In this document: positions 63,212-64,000 of the stretch, one piece after another
Layout: every line of letters starts with the position of its first letter
Numbering within the stretch: the first letter of the stretch is position 1
Source: LGRD01 sp031378125
GTDB taxonomy: Bacteria; Pseudomonadota; Gammaproteobacteria; Burkholderiales; Burkholderiaceae_C
NCBI GenBank assembly: GCA_031378125.1
Contig: JANNDW010000285.1
Location: 1-64,000, forward strand
Direction: 5' to 3'
Length of the DNA: 64,000 nt
The notes under the pieces: generated by a model
Told to the model about the DNA's origin: nothing
The model's database searches: none
Seen by the model: the letters and a program-made list of their open reading frames with translations, nothing else
Program-made: the position numbers and the translations under genes

Positions 63212-64000
63212 TCAAAGCCCGGCGATCTTCATGCGCTCGATCAACACCGAGCCGATGGTCTTGGAGCCCATCGTGTAGACGTCGGCGCCGACCGCCGCGA
63301 TGGACTTGAACATGTCGCGCAAATTGCCGGCGATGGTGATCTCGTGCACCGGGTACTGGATGCGGCCGTTCTCGACCCAGAAGCCGGCCGCACCGCGTGA
63401 ATAGTCGCCGGTCACGTAGTTCACGCCCTGCCCCATCAGCTCGATCACAAAAAGCCCGCGTCCCAGCTTGCGCAGCATGGCATCGAGGTCGTCGGCCGGA
63501 TCGGTGAGTCGGCTTGTGAGCGTGAGGTTTTGCGAGCCCCCCGCGTGCCCTGTGGTTCGCATGCCCAACTTGCGCGCCGAGTAGGTGGACAGGAAGTAAC
63601 CCTGCACCACGCCGCCGCGCACCACGTCGCGTGCGCGGGTCATCACGCCTTCGTCGTCGAAAGGCGAACTGCCCTTGCCCTTCAGGACATGCGGGTCCTC
63701 GCCGATGGCGATGTGTTCGGGCAAGACCTGCCGGCCCAGGCTGTCGAGCAGAAAACTCGACTTGCGATACAGCGCGCCTCCGCTGGTGGCCTGCACGTAA
63801 GCCCCCAGCAGGCCGGAGGCCAGCGTGGCCTCGAACAGCACCGGCACTTCACGGGTGGTGAGCTTGCGCGAGTTGAGGCGCGAGAGCGCTCGCTCGGCAG
63901 CGTAGCGGCCCACTGCTTCGGGCGCCGCCAGCTCCCGCGGCGCGCGCATCGAGGTGTACCAGTGGTCGCGCTGCATCTGGTCGCCACCCCGGCCGGGCAC
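63212..64000 (-). CDS. pmbA: PmbA/TldE metalloprotease-related protein (partial, 5' end outside window)
   Basis: The last 262 residues of a PmbA (TldE) protein, with its 5' end beyond 64000. Segments such as STYSARKLGMRTTGHAGGSQNLT, LMGQGVNYVTGDYSRGAAGFWVENG and HEITIAGNLRDMFKSIAAVG are typical of the C-terminal half. TldD/TldE form a peptidase that matures some microcins and degrades CcdA; PmbA itself lacks the zinc motif of TldD. In this window no tldD partner is seen. Confidence 0.93.
   Translation of the reverse strand: MPGRGGDQMQRDHWYTSMRAPRELAAPEAVGRYAAERALSRLNSRKLTTREVPVLFEATLASGLLGAYVQATSGGALYRKSSFLLDSLGRQVLPEHIAIGEDPHVLKGKGSSPFDDEGVMTRARDVVRGGVVQGYFLSTYSARKLGMRTTGHAGGSQNLTLTSRLTDPADDLDAMLRKLGRGLFVIELMGQGVNYVTGDYSRGAAGFWVENGRIQYPVHEITIAGNLRDMFKSIAAVGADVYTMGSKTIGSVLIERMKIAGL

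Overview
The window is high-GC, densely coded chromosomal DNA from a beta-proteobacterium, most likely order Burkholderiales. The evidence is the gene families and their order: ffs close to dnaX-ybaB-recR, trxA-rho-rpmE, pstSCAB-phoUBR, carAB-greA with ftsH-folP-glmM, an AddAB-type nuclease in place of RecBCD, and a TakP-like TRAP transporter. I see no rRNA, tRNA, CRISPR array, transposase or phage gene. Nearly everything is core chromosome; the accessory content is the flavinylation/redox cluster, the phenylacetate cluster and the TRAP system.

Layout. 1-1856: a decayed gloB 5' end, then the lytic transglycosylase mltD. 1877-6064: recR, ybaB and dnaX (minus strand), a divergent PurM-like gene and the SRP RNA. 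6007-14068: a degenerate kinase/HDOD protein and an AddA/AddB nuclease pair joined by a 19-codon mini-ORF. 14182-18175: trxA, rho with a structured leader, L31 type B and a membrane glycosyltransferase. 18183-24859: the complete pst/pho operon with a clear Pho-box promoter, facing a fasciclin lipoprotein that has its own Pho-box-like repeats. 25658-36236: glmM, folP, ftsH, rlmE / yhbY, greA, carB, carA. 36523-43534: a Bax1-I membrane protein, rlmD, a tandem glycine riboswitch and gcvTHP.

43579-49913 is the most interesting stretch. It is a co-directional run (in transcription order: His-rich lipoprotein, TlpA-like thioredoxin, DUF4266 lipoprotein, DUF3570 predicted outer-membrane barrel, ApbE flavin transferase, DsbD, TrxB). 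The DUF3570 protein carries the ApbE target motif D-x-x-S-G-A-T. The run holds most parts needed to carry electrons from NADPH through TrxB and DsbD to the periplasm, and to place a covalently bound FMN on an exported protein. The ApbE has no signal peptide, which is unusual.

50124-57050 is a phenylacetate degradation operon (paaG, paaI, paaK, paaABCDE, paaR) with a perfect 20-bp palindrome upstream that fits a PaaR operator. After it come a BaiN/HI0933-type flavoprotein, rpsU-yqeY (without dnaG-rpoD following), a small phosphatase-like protein, TRAP transporter genes dctQM with a convergent dctP (both units preceded by similar inverted repeats), and the 3' part of pmbA, which runs off the right edge.
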